DNA from: CALDTK01 sp965215115
GTDB lineage: Bacteria > Bacteroidota > Bacteroidia > Chitinophagales > Saprospiraceae
DNA length: 64,000 nt
Assembly: GCA_965215115.1 (NCBI GenBank)
Contig: OZ244050.1
Location: 558,001 to 622,000, forward strand
Direction: 5' to 3'
The first letter of the stretch is position 1; every line of letters begins with the position of its first letter. Under the pieces are notes generated by a model, which did not search any database, was not told the origin of the DNA, and was given only the letters and a program-made list of their open reading frames with translations. Made by a program: the position numbers and the translations under genes. Below, piece by piece: positions 49,214 to 57,616 of this stretch.

Positions 49214-51889
49214 ATGGCCACAGAGAATCGCACCGAAACCCTCGTCGACCCCACCGACGGACCGTCCCTGCGCGGGATGTACCAGGACTACTTCCTCGAC
49301 TACGCCTCGTACGTCATCCTCGAGCGCGCCGTGCCGGCCATCGAGGACGGCCTAAAGCCCGTGCAGCGCCGCATCCTCCACGCCCTCAAGCAGATGGACG
49401 ACGGCCGCTACCACAAGGTCGCCAACGTCATCGGGCAGACGATGCAGTACCACCCCCACGGCGACGCCGCCATCGGGGACGCCCTCGTCAACCTCGGCCA
49501 GAAGGAACTCCTCATCGACCCCCAGGGCAACTGGGGCGACTTCCGCACCGGCGACTCGGCCGCCGCCCCGCGCTACATCGAGGCCCGCCTCACGAAGTTC
49601 GCCCTCGAGGTGCTCTTCAACCCCCAGACCACCACCTGGCTGCTGAGCTACGATGGGCGCAACAAGGAGCCCGACGTGCTGCCGGCCAAGTTCCCGCTCC
49701 TGCTCTCGCAGGGGGCCGAGGGCATCGCGGTGGGCCTGAGCACGAAGATCCTCCCGCACAACTTCCGCGAGATCTGCAAGGCGTCCATCGCGTACCTGCG
49801 CGGCAAGCACGTCCAGCTCTACCCCGACTTCCAGAGCGGTGGCCTCGTCGACGTGTCCGACTACCAGGACGGGCAGCGCGGCGGCAAGGTCAAGGTCCGC
49901 GCCCGCATCGACATCGTCGACAAGAAGATGCTCGCGATCCGCGAACTCCCCTACGGCGTCATCGTGCCCTCGATGATCGACTCGATCCTGAAGGCCAATG
50001 ACAAGGGCAAGATCAAGATCAAACGCGCCCTCGACAACACCGCCGAGGATGTCGAGATCCTCGTCGAACTCCAGCCCGGGATCTCGCCCGAGGTCGCCAT
50101 GGACGCCCTCTACGCCTTCACCAACTGCGAGGTGTCGATCAGCCCGAACGCCTGCGTCATCGTCGACGACAAGCCGCGCTTCCTCGGGGTCACGGAGATC
50201 CTGCAGGTCTGCACCGACCGCACGCGCGACCTGCTGCGCCAGGAGCTCGAGATCAAGCAACGCGAACTCCAGGAGCGGTGGCACTTCGCGAGCCTCGAGA
50301 AGATCTTCATCGAGCGCCGCGTCTACCGCGAGATCGAGGAGGCGACCAGCTTCGAGGAGGCCCTCGGGATCATCCTGCGCGAGATGCGCCGCTACGTCCG
50401 CGAGCCGCGGGAGGGGGCTGTCCTCAAGTCCGACAAGCGACTGGCCCTGCGCCGCGACATGACCGACGACGACATCGCGCGCCTTACCGAGATCCGCATC
50501 AAGCGCATCTCGAAGTACAACTCCTTCAAGGCCGACGAACTCCTCGCACAGATCAACGCCGACCTCGAGCAAGTCGCCCACGACCTCGCCCACATCACGG
50601 ACTTCACCGTGGCCTGGTACGAGATGCTGCTCTCGAAGTACGGCCGGGGCCAGGAGCGCCGCACCGTCGTCACGACCTTCGACAAGGTGGAGGCCGTGCA
50701 CGTGGTGGCAAATAATGCCAAGCTCTACGTCGACCGCGCCGAGGGCTTCGTCGGGATGGGCATCAAGAAGGCCGAGTTCGTATCCGACTGCTCCGACATC
50801 GACGACGTGATCGTGATCCGCCGCGACGGCGTGATGCTCGTCACCAAGGTTGACGACAAGACCTTCGTCGGCAAGGACATCCTCTACGCGGGCGTGTTCC
50901 GTAAGTCCGACGAGCGCGCCACCTTCAACCTCATGTACTGGGACGCGGCCAAGAAACGCGCGATGGCCAAGCGCTTCAACGTCACCTCGATCACGCGCGA
51001 CAAGGAGTACGCCATCGTCAAGGGCGGCGAGAAGTCCACCGTCCTCTACCTCAGCATGCACCCCAACGGCGAGGAGGAGACCGTCACCGTCACCCTCTCC
51101 GCGGCCGCCAAGGCCCGGATCAAGAACTTCGAGTTCGACTTCGGGAGCCTCGAGATCAAGGGCCGCTCGGTGGCCGGGAATCTCGTCACGAAGTACCTCG
51201 TCCGCAAGGTCGAGCAGCGCGAGGTCGGGCAGTCGACCCTCGGCGCCGTCGAGATCCACATGGACGAGGTCTCGGGCCGGCTCAATACCGACGGACGCGG
51301 TCGCGACCTCGGCGGCTTCGACACCGGCGACGCGATCCTGGCCGTCTACAAGGACGGCACCTACCAGCTCACCGACTACGAACTCACGCACCGCTTCGAG
51401 GTCGACCAGCTCCTCCACATCGGCAAGCTCGACCCGGACGACGTCGTCACGGCCGTCTACTACGACGGCGAGCGCAGGCGCACCCTCGTCAAGCGCTTCC
51501 GCATCGAGACCACGACCCTCGACCTCAGGCAGAGCTTCGTCACCGACCACCGCTCTACGAAGCTCCTCTTCGCGACCTTGCTCCCCCACCCCGTCATCAG
51601 CTACTCGATGACGGTCAAGGGCAAGAAAATCGAGGGCGAGGTCGACCTCCGCGACTTCATCGACGTAAAGGGCTGGAAGTCCCTCGGCAATCGCCTCTCC
51701 GACGAGAAGCTCGCCAACGTCAAGCTGATCAGCGGCGGGGGTGAGCAGCTTTCGCCAAAACCTACAGCGACTGCGAAGGGGACCGACGACGGCGCCGGTC
51801 CAGCTTCCGCCAAAACGGGCTCGCCGAAGAAGCCAGGGTCCAATGGCAGAGGCAGCGGGAGCGACGGTGGTCAAGGCGGGCTATTCTGA
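49214..51889 (+). CDS. parC: DNA topoisomerase IV / gyrase-type subunit A
   Basis: 891 aa. The breakage-reunion domain begins GMYQDYFLDYASYVILERAV, has ALKQMDDGRYHKVANVIGQT then MQYHPHGDAAIG, and the catalytic Tyr in AAAPRYIEARLTKFALEV. The tower, coiled-coil and C-terminal beta-pinwheel follow (VEAVHVVANNAKLYVDRAEG, IVIRRDGVMLVTKVDDKTF). The form is that of Bacteroidota ParC-like subunits; no parE is adjacent. The last ~50 residues are a low-complexity tail containing two hairpin elements (51747-51761, 51802-51816). C-rich leader CACCCGCCCATG. Confidence 0.92.
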   Translation: MATENRTETLVDPTDGPSLRGMYQDYFLDYASYVILERAVPAIEDGLKPVQRRILHALKQMDDGRYHKVANVIGQTMQYHPHGDAAIGDALVNLGQKELLIDPQGNWGDFRTGDSAAAPRYIEARLTKFALEVLFNPQTTTWLLSYDGRNKEPDVLPAKFPLLLSQGAEGIAVGLSTKILPHNFREICKASIAYLRGKHVQLYPDFQSGGLVDVSDYQDGQRGGKVKVRARIDIVDKKMLAIRELPYGVIVPSMIDSILKANDKGKIKIKRALDNTAEDVEILVELQPGISPEVAMDALYAFTNCEVSISPNACVIVDDKPRFLGVTEILQVCTDRTRDLLRQELEIKQRELQERWHFASLEKIFIERRVYREIEEATSFEEALGIILREMRRYVREPREGAVLKSDKRLALRRDMTDDDIARLTEIRIKRISKYNSFKADELLAQINADLEQVAHDLAHITDFTVAWYEMLLSKYGRGQERRTVVTTFDKVEAVHVVANNAKLYVDRAEGFVGMGIKKAEFVSDCSDIDDVIVIRRDGVMLVTKVDDKTFVGKDILYAGVFRKSDERATFNLMYWDAAKKRAMAKRFNVTSITRDKEYAIVKGGEKSTVLYLSMHPNGEEETVTVTLSAAAKARIKNFEFDFGSLEIKGRSVAGNLVTKYLVRKVEQREVGQSTLGAVEIHMDEVSGRLNTDGRGRDLGGFDTGDAILAVYKDGTYQLTDYELTHRFEVDQLLHIGKLDPDDVVTAVYYDGERRRTLVKRFRIETTTLDLRQSFVTDHRSTKLLFATLLPHPVISYSMTVKGKKIEGEVDLRDFIDVKGWKSLGNRLSDEKLANVKLISGGGEQLSPKPTATAKGTDDGAGPASAKTGSPKKPGSNGRGSGSDGGQGGLF

Positions 51890-51959
51890 GATAAGCGGGT
51901 GTTGCGGCATGCTGCGCGCGTGTTTGGCTGTTTAGAGGAAGCCTATTCTTATTTGCGGT

Positions 51960-52580
51960 GCCAGGTGTTGGGTGCGCTGGTTGGGCCGTGCTGTGGTGCT
52001 GTGGACCTGGCGGAGCCAGGCAAACACGGCTCGTGCACCGGCTCCGTAGGCCGCCCCGCGCGCGTCGGGTGCGCGTCGGGTGCGCGTCGGGTGCGCGTCG
52101 TGTGCGCGTCGTGTGCGCGTGTTTGCCTGGCTCTGCCAGGTGCCGGGGGCGCTAGTGGAGCCCGTGTCGACGTGCTGTGGACCTGGCGGAGCCAGGCAAA
52201 CACGGCTCGTGCACCGTCTCTATAGGCCGCCCCGCTCGCGTCGTGCTCGCGTCGGGTGCGCGTCGTGTGCGCGTCGGGTGCGCGTCGTGTGCGCGTGTTT
52301 GCCTGGCTCCGCCAGGTGCCGAGGGCGCTAGTGGAGCCCGTGTCGACGTGCTGTGGACCTGGCGGAGCCAGGCAAACACGGCTCGTGCACCGTCTCTATA
52401 GGCCGCCCCGCGGCGCGTCGTGCGCTCGCGTCGTGTCGACGTGCGCGCGTCGTCGCGTCGTGCGCGTCGGGTGCGCGTCGTGTGCGCGTCGTTTGCCTGG
52501 CTCCGCCAGGTGCCGGGAGCGCTAGTGAAGCCCGTGTCGATGTGCTGTGGACCTGGCGGAGCCAGGCAAACACGGCTCGG
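51960..52580. repeat. nested tandem array: 176-194-bp units containing inverted repeats and 11-bp subrepeats
   Basis: Unit starts (GTGGACCTGGCGGAGCCAGG) are at 52001, 52177, 52353 and 52547. Each unit holds a 23-base arm (e.g. 52005-52027) and its near reverse complement (52119-52141), both built on CCTGGCGGAGCCAGG, itself a hairpin. Between the arms lie variable numbers of GTGCGCGTCGG/GTGCGCGTCGT subrepeats. The array fills the gap between parC and the M20 peptidase. Long open frames occur on both strands but are compositional. Confidence 0.93.
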
Positions 52581-52594
52581 CATACCTTCCCGAC

Positions 52595-54139
52595 ATGAAG
52601 GCATCTCTATTGGCGCTGGTACTGGTGGGCGGCCTCGCGGCCCACGGGTGCGCCCCCGTTTTAGCGCAAGCCCCGGCGCTCCGGTCCGCTGCCGAGATCG
52701 AGGCCGCGAGTCGGGCTTACTTCCCGACCGCCCTCGCGATCCTCGATACCTTCCTGCGGATCCCTAACGAGAGCCACGACCTCGTCAATGCGAGGCGCAA
52801 TGCCGACTACTGCCAGCGCGCTTTCGAACGTCGGGGCTTCAGCGTGGAGCAGTGGCCGACGAGCACCGCGCCCTTCGTTTTTGCCGAAAGGCGTAGCGCA
52901 GACCCCGCGGCCAAGACGCTGCTCTTCTACCTCCAGATCGACGGGCAGCCGGTCGACCCGACGAAGTGGGACCAGCCCGATCCGTACGTCCCGGTCCTCA
53001 AGCACAGCCTCGGCGACGGCCGGTGGGAGACGCTGCCGCTCAGCGCGGCTGCCGACGACTTCGACCCGGAGTGGCGGCTTTTCGCGCGCTCGGCCTCGGA
53101 CTCGAAGGGCCCCGCGACTTGCCTGCTGGCCGCACTGGACGTTTTGGCGAAAGCCGGACTCACCCCCGGCTTCCACATCAAGGTCATCATGGACCTCGAG
53201 GAGGAGATCAGTTCGCCCAACCTCCCGGCCACCGTCAAGGAAAAGCGCGCCCGACTGGCCGCCGACGCGCTCGTCATCATGGACGGGACGCGGCACATCT
53301 CGAATAGGCCAACGCTCACCTTCGGGGCACGGGGGATCGCCGAGGCCAAGCTGACGGTCTTCGGGCCGACCACGGCGCTCCACTCCGGGCAGTACGGCAA
53401 CTACGCCCCCAATCCAGCTTTCGGACTGGCGCACCTGCTGGCGAGCATGAAGGACGCCAGCGGGCGCGTGACGGTACCGGGGTGGTACGAGGGCGTCGAA
53501 ATCAGCGCGGCGGACAGTGCGCGGCTGGCCGTCATCCCGGAAGACGAACCCGCGCTACTCAGGCGCATCGGTGTTGCCGTGCCGGAAGCGGTCGGCGACG
53601 GCTACCAGTCGGCGCTGCAGTACCCCTCGCTCAACGTGCGCGGTATGGCGGCCGCCTACGTCGGGGAGCAGGCCCGCACCGTCATCCCCGCCACCGCCGT
53701 GGCCGAACTCGACCTCCGGCTCGTGCCCGAGACGCCGGGCGCGCGCCAACTGGCACTCTTGCGCAGCCACGTCGAGGCCCAGGGCTACCACCTCGTCGAC
53801 AGTGTCCCGACGGCCGAGGAGCGCGCGCGCTACCCCAGGCTGGCCAGCCTCGCGGGCGAAGTCTCCTACGAGGCCTTCCGCACCTCCTTCGACGCCCCCG
53901 TCGGCGCGATGCTCGAGCGGGCCCTCGTGCGGGCGTTCGGGCACGCGCCCGTCCTCATGCGGACCACCGGCGGCTCACAGCCCATGGGACCGTTCATCCT
54001 CGAACTCGGGATCGACGCGGTGGCGCTGCGGATTCCCAATCCCGACAACAATATCCACAGCCCGAACGAGAACCTGCGGCTCGGCAACTTCCTCGAGGGC
54101 ATCCAAAGCTGCGTCGCCGTGCTTACGGAGCGCTATTGA
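52595..54139 (+). CDS. secreted M20/M25/M40-family metallo-hydrolase
   Basis: 514 aa from the ATG at 52595; signal peptide MKASLLALVLVGGLAAHGCA then PVLAQA, whose VLAQA is a hairpin element (52658-52672). The fold is that of CNDP-type dipeptidases: LLFYLQIDGQPVDPTKWDQP, LFARSASDSKGPATCLLAAL, MDLEEEISSPNLPAT, and a C-terminal TTGGSQPMGPFILELGIDAV. The first metal-ligand His of the usual G-H-x-D-V-Q-P is Gln here. Two more elements lie inside (52877-52892 with an extra T, 53141-53155). It may be a peptidase variant with altered metal site. Confidence 0.85.
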   Translation: MKASLLALVLVGGLAAHGCAPVLAQAPALRSAAEIEAASRAYFPTALAILDTFLRIPNESHDLVNARRNADYCQRAFERRGFSVEQWPTSTAPFVFAERRSADPAAKTLLFYLQIDGQPVDPTKWDQPDPYVPVLKHSLGDGRWETLPLSAAADDFDPEWRLFARSASDSKGPATCLLAALDVLAKAGLTPGFHIKVIMDLEEEISSPNLPATVKEKRARLAADALVIMDGTRHISNRPTLTFGARGIAEAKLTVFGPTTALHSGQYGNYAPNPAFGLAHLLASMKDASGRVTVPGWYEGVEISAADSARLAVIPEDEPALLRRIGVAVPEAVGDGYQSALQYPSLNVRGMAAAYVGEQARTVIPATAVAELDLRLVPETPGARQLALLRSHVEAQGYHLVDSVPTAEERARYPRLASLAGEVSYEAFRTSFDAPVGAMLERALVRAFGHAPVLMRTTGGSQPMGPFILELGIDAVALRIPNPDNNIHSPNENLRLGNFLEGIQSCVAVLTERY

Positions 54140-54163
54140 CCTCCCGGCTGCGTAGCGTTTACG

Positions 54164-55048
54164 TCAAGCCAGGTGCTCCCGGAAGAACCCGATCGTCCGC
54201 TCCCAGGCGAGGGTTGCGGCGGCCTCGTCGTAGCGGGGCGTGGTGTTGTTGTGGAAGCCGTGGTTGACCCCGGGGTAGAAGAAAGCCTCGTGCTCGATGT
54301 CGTGCTTCCTCAAGGCGGCCTCGTAGGCGGGCCATCCGGCGTTGACGCGCTCGTCGAGGGCGGCGTAGTGCAACTGTAGGGGGGCCTCGATCTGGGCGGC
54401 GTCCGCATCCTCCGGCTGGCGACCGTAGTACGGCACGGCCGCCCCGAGGGTAGGCAGGCGTACGGCCATCATGTTGCTGATCCAGCCCCCGAAACAGAAC
54501 CCGACCACGCCGACCTTCTCGGTAGTGGTGTCGAGCGCGACGAGGTGCGCGTGGGCGGCGATGAAGTCCTCGAGCATCTCCTGCTGGTCGCGCTTGCTTT
54601 GAAGTTCGCGACCCTCGTCGTCGTTGCCCGGGTAGCCACCGAGTGGCGAGAGTGCGTCCGGGGCCAGCGTCACGAAGCCAGCCAGCGCCGCACGTCGGGC
54701 GACGTCCTCGATGTAGGGATTGAGCCCCCGGTTTTCGTGCACGACGACGATGCCGGGGAGGCGCTTCTTCCCGTTCGCCGGGCGCGAGAGCAAGCCCCTG
54801 ATCTGGCCCCCGCCGCGAGGGGACTCGTAGGTAATGAACTCGGAGACCAGGCGCGGGTCGTCGGCCGGGACGGTGACGTTTTCGGCGTACTTGGGCATCA
54901 GGCAGCCGGCGAGCGCGGCCACGGTGACGCCACCGACGGCGAACTTGCCGAGGCGGTCCATGAATTGCCGTCGGTCGAGTCTGCTGTGGGCGTAGTCGTC
55001 GTACAGGTCGAGTACCGGCTGGGAGCGGGCGATGGTGGGGGCGTCCAT
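54164..55048 (-). CDS. dienelactone hydrolase-family alpha/beta hydrolase, exported
   Basis: 294 aa from the ATG at 55048. The N-terminal DRRQFMDRLGKFAVGGVTVA then ALAGC suggests a Tat-type and lipoprotein-like signal. The DLH domain has GIVVVHENRGLNPYIEDVAR, VGVVGFCFGGWISNMMAVRL with the nucleophile Cys, YAALDERVNAGWPAYEAAL and FFYPGVNHGFHNNTTPRYDE with the His. It should hydrolyse a lactone or ester outside the cytoplasm. Hairpin elements at 55067-55081 and 55096-55110 precede it. Confidence 0.9.
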   Translation of the reverse strand: MDAPTIARSQPVLDLYDDYAHSRLDRRQFMDRLGKFAVGGVTVAALAGCLMPKYAENVTVPADDPRLVSEFITYESPRGGGQIRGLLSRPANGKKRLPGIVVVHENRGLNPYIEDVARRAALAGFVTLAPDALSPLGGYPGNDDEGRELQSKRDQQEMLEDFIAAHAHLVALDTTTEKVGVVGFCFGGWISNMMAVRLPTLGAAVPYYGRQPEDADAAQIEAPLQLHYAALDERVNAGWPAYEAALRKHDIEHEAFFYPGVNHGFHNNTTPRYDEAAATLAWERTIGFFREHLA

Positions 55049-55066
55049 GGGCGGGGTGCGGCGGCG

Positions 55067-55110
55067 GTTTTGCCGAAAGGTAGGACAGTCGGTGGGTTTT
55101 GCCGGAAGGC
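55067..55110 (+). repeat. tandem pair of GCC/GGC-type mini-hairpins
   Basis: GTTTTGCCGAAAGGT (55067-55081, G-T closing pair) and GTTTTGCCGGAAGGC (55096-55110), same orientation, in the leader of the dienelactone hydrolase gene, starts 29 bases apart. Confidence 0.85.
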
Positions 55111-55238
55111 GCACCCTACGAGCTCCGGCCAAGACCGCGGGGCGAGACACGAGTTCGCGGAGGCATCGAGGCGGCTGGGAGAAGACTTACCCTACGTCCG
55201 GCAGCTTCGCCGGGGCACGACTGGTCGAGCTCAGCGCC

Positions 55239-56258
55239 TCAGAAGTCGAAGCGCTCGATCTCGTAGGAGGCCTGCGTGAAATCGCCCATCATCACCTTGT
55301 TTAGGTAGGCGTAGAGCACGAAGACGTTGCCCGCCCGTTCGACGGCCGTGGTGGGGAACTGGCCCTCGGTGGCCGCGAAGCGCTCGCGGATATTGCCCTC
55401 CTTGCCGCCGTCGTCGAGGTCCACCTTGAGGACCTCGCCGGAGGTGTTCGCGACGATGGCCAGTTGGTCGCGCCCCACGCGCTCGAGCCCGTCCGGGGAG
55501 TTGGGGATGGCCTCGTCGAGCTCGACGGTGAGGATGTCGTTGGCGTCGGTGAGGCTCAGGCGCAGCAGCGAGTTCCTCGCCGAGATCGCGACGAGGAGGT
55601 AGTCGTCGAAGGCCACGATGCCGTTGGCGCCAAACTGCCCGGCCGGGGCCCCGAGGCGGGCATCGCGGCGGAACACCGACGGCCTACCGTTGGTCTCGAC
55701 CTTGTAGATGTACGGCGAGAAGCTGTTGGTGACGTAGGCCGAGCCCTGGTCGTCGATCGCGATGTCGTTGGCGAAGTTCAGCGAGTCGCCCGCCACCGTG
55801 TTGAGGGCGGCGAGGTCGGCGACCCAGTTGGCGGCCCCGGTCTCGAGGTTGAAGCTCCCGAGCATGGCGGTCTTCATGGCCGTGGCGGGCGTACTCCTCG
55901 GGTTGGCGCCGAGGTCGCTCATGGCCACGAGCACGCGGTTGCGCTCGTCGTCGACCAGGACCCCGATCGCGCTCAGGATGCGCCCGTCGTCGACGAGCAC
56001 GGAGTAGGCGCCGTCGTCGTCGACGAGGCCCACGCGGCCGGTCGTCACCGAGGTGACCACGTAGGCGTCGCGTTCGTCGGAGTAGTCGATGCCCTCGGGG
56101 TAGAGCCCGGGCTGGTTGGTGATGGTGACGTTGGGCTGCGAGGTGACCAGATCGGTGAGGTCTTCGTCGCAGGCCGCGAAGGTGAGGCCGAGGCCGCACA
56201 GCAGCAGGAGGAGGGGGAGGGGGAGGGGGAGGGCGGGGAGTCGTGAGGGGAAGTGCAT
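55239..56258 (-). CDS. SMP-30/gluconolactonase-like beta-propeller lipoprotein
   Basis: 339 aa from the ATG at 56258. Leu/Pro-rich signal ending LTFAAC (lipoprotein Cys near residue 29). Repeated propeller strands: LYPEGIDYSDERDAYVVTSV, RVGLVDDDGAYSVLVDDGRI, FANDIAIDDQGSAYVTNSFS, GANGIVAFDDYLLVAISARN. The fold resembles SMP-30/strictosidine-synthase propellers; catalytic competence cannot be judged. Confidence 0.78.
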   Translation of the reverse strand: MHFPSRLPALPLPLPLLLLLCGLGLTFAACDEDLTDLVTSQPNVTITNQPGLYPEGIDYSDERDAYVVTSVTTGRVGLVDDDGAYSVLVDDGRILSAIGVLVDDERNRVLVAMSDLGANPRSTPATAMKTAMLGSFNLETGAANWVADLAALNTVAGDSLNFANDIAIDDQGSAYVTNSFSPYIYKVETNGRPSVFRRDARLGAPAGQFGANGIVAFDDYLLVAISARNSLLRLSLTDANDILTVELDEAIPNSPDGLERVGRDQLAIVANTSGEVLKVDLDDGGKEGNIRERFAATEGQFPTTAVERAGNVFVLYAYLNKVMMGDFTQASYEIERFDF

Positions 56259-56322
56259 GCGTGTGATTTGTTGGGGTACGCACACACCAACCCCCTTCCC
56301 GGGGCGCACGTTCGCTGTGGCC

Positions 56323-57426
56323 CTACTCGCCGCAGACAGTCGTTTCGTAGAAGGCCTCGCCGCGGGCGCGGAAGAACTCGCGGTTGTATTTGCCTTCGGG
56401 GCTCAGGTCTTGCGCGCGCCAGCGGCCGGTGGGACTTGCGGAGGGCAGCAGACTCGAGCTCACCTCATCCCTGTAGCTCAGGCTCCACTTCGTGAAGGAG
56501 ATGTCGTGCGCGTCGATCCACGCCATCCACTCCCGGAAGCTCGCGGTGTCGATCTTATTTTGCGGACCCCAATCGACGCCGACGCGCCCGATCTCGGTCA
56601 TGATGATCGGGAGGCCCCTGGCGAGGGCGGCGTCGGCGCGGTCGCGGATGGGTTTCTTGTGCTGCCCGGCGTAGGCGTGGACGTCGTACATGAGGTTCGC
56701 GGCCGGGATGCCGAGGTCGGCGGCGGTGATGGGGTCGGCGGCGGCCACGTCCGGGAACTGGTCGTAGAACGGCGTCGGGACCACGATCACGTTGTTGGCA
56801 TCGGCGGCGCGGATGACGGGGATGACGGTTTTGGCGAAAGCCTTGATCTCGGCCCACATCTTCTCGGGCTCCTCCTGCGTACCGACGGGTTCGTTCCAGA
56901 TGGCGTAGAGGATGTTGGGCGTCTGGCCGTACTCCCGGGCGATGGCGCCGAGCACCGCCTTGGCCTCTTCCGGATACGCGTAGTGCGCGTGGAAGTCGAC
57001 GATAACGTACATACCCTCGCGAATGGCGCCGTCCACGAGGCGCCGCAGTTGCGCCATGCTCGAGTCGGGGGCCGTGAGGTAGTCCCCCTCGACGTTGGGG
57101 TGGCAGGCCAGGGGTGCGCGCAGGACACTCACGCGCCAGTCGTCGCGCAGCCACGCGGCCACGTCCCCGTTCCAGTGCTCCTTGCCCTGCCACGTGTGCC
57201 AGAAGTGCGATACGCCGGAGAGCTGCACGGGGCGCCCGCAGGCGTCGACGAGTTGCGTGCCCTCGACGCGGAGCTGGCCGTGGATCGCGACGGGGGTGAG
57301 GGCGGGGTCGTTGGGTTGGGCGGGGGTTGTATCGTTTGGTGGGGCGGTGGTCTCGGCGATGTCGCGACTGCCGCAGGCGGCGAGGGTGAGGAGGGCGGCT
57401 GTCGCCAAAACGAGGTGCGCTGTCAT
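56323..57426 (-). CDS. GH5-like cellulase-family glycoside hydrolase, lipoprotein
   Basis: 367 aa from the ATG at 57426. Lipoprotein signal HLVLATAALLTLAAC (VLATA comes from a variant hairpin element, 57397-57411). A Thr/Pro linker is followed by the (beta/alpha)8 domain: VQLSGVSHFWHTWQGKEHWN, DWRVSVLRAPLACHP, acid/base Glu in LYAIWNEPVG, nucleophile Glu in IIMTEIGRVG and the aromatic DISFTKWSLSYRDE. It should cleave beta-1,4-glucans or mannans. An internal element at 56828-56842 encodes AFAKTV. Confidence 0.88.
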   Translation of the reverse strand: MTAHLVLATAALLTLAACGSRDIAETTAPPNDTTPAQPNDPALTPVAIHGQLRVEGTQLVDACGRPVQLSGVSHFWHTWQGKEHWNGDVAAWLRDDWRVSVLRAPLACHPNVEGDYLTAPDSSMAQLRRLVDGAIREGMYVIVDFHAHYAYPEEAKAVLGAIAREYGQTPNILYAIWNEPVGTQEEPEKMWAEIKAFAKTVIPVIRAADANNVIVVPTPFYDQFPDVAAADPITAADLGIPAANLMYDVHAYAGQHKKPIRDRADAALARGLPIIMTEIGRVGVDWGPQNKIDTASFREWMAWIDAHDISFTKWSLSYRDEVSSSLLPSASPTGRWRAQDLSPEGKYNREFFRARGEAFYETTVCGE

Positions 57427-57616
57427 AGTGGCCAAAAATATCGTCGCGGGGGGAGCGCGGCATCCTTGTCTACCCGTAGAGAGGTGACCGCGGCCGGGGC
57501 CGTTTACGCGTGTCTGGGCGCGACTCAAACTCGGCACAGGAGATTTTATCCGGAAGTTGAACGTGAACCCCAATTACAAAACAAAACATTTACTAAACGC
57601 ACTGATCTTCCTTACA

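Noticed and set aside
49352..51874. 840-codon open frame antisense to parC
   Set aside because: GC-rich DNA gives long antisense frames; composition is Val/Asp/Leu-biased, no family motif appears, and parC itself is unmistakable.
51960..52580. CRISPR array
   Set aside because: Units are 176-194 bases with internal inverted repeats and subrepeats, no unique spacers of 30-40 bases and no cas genes.
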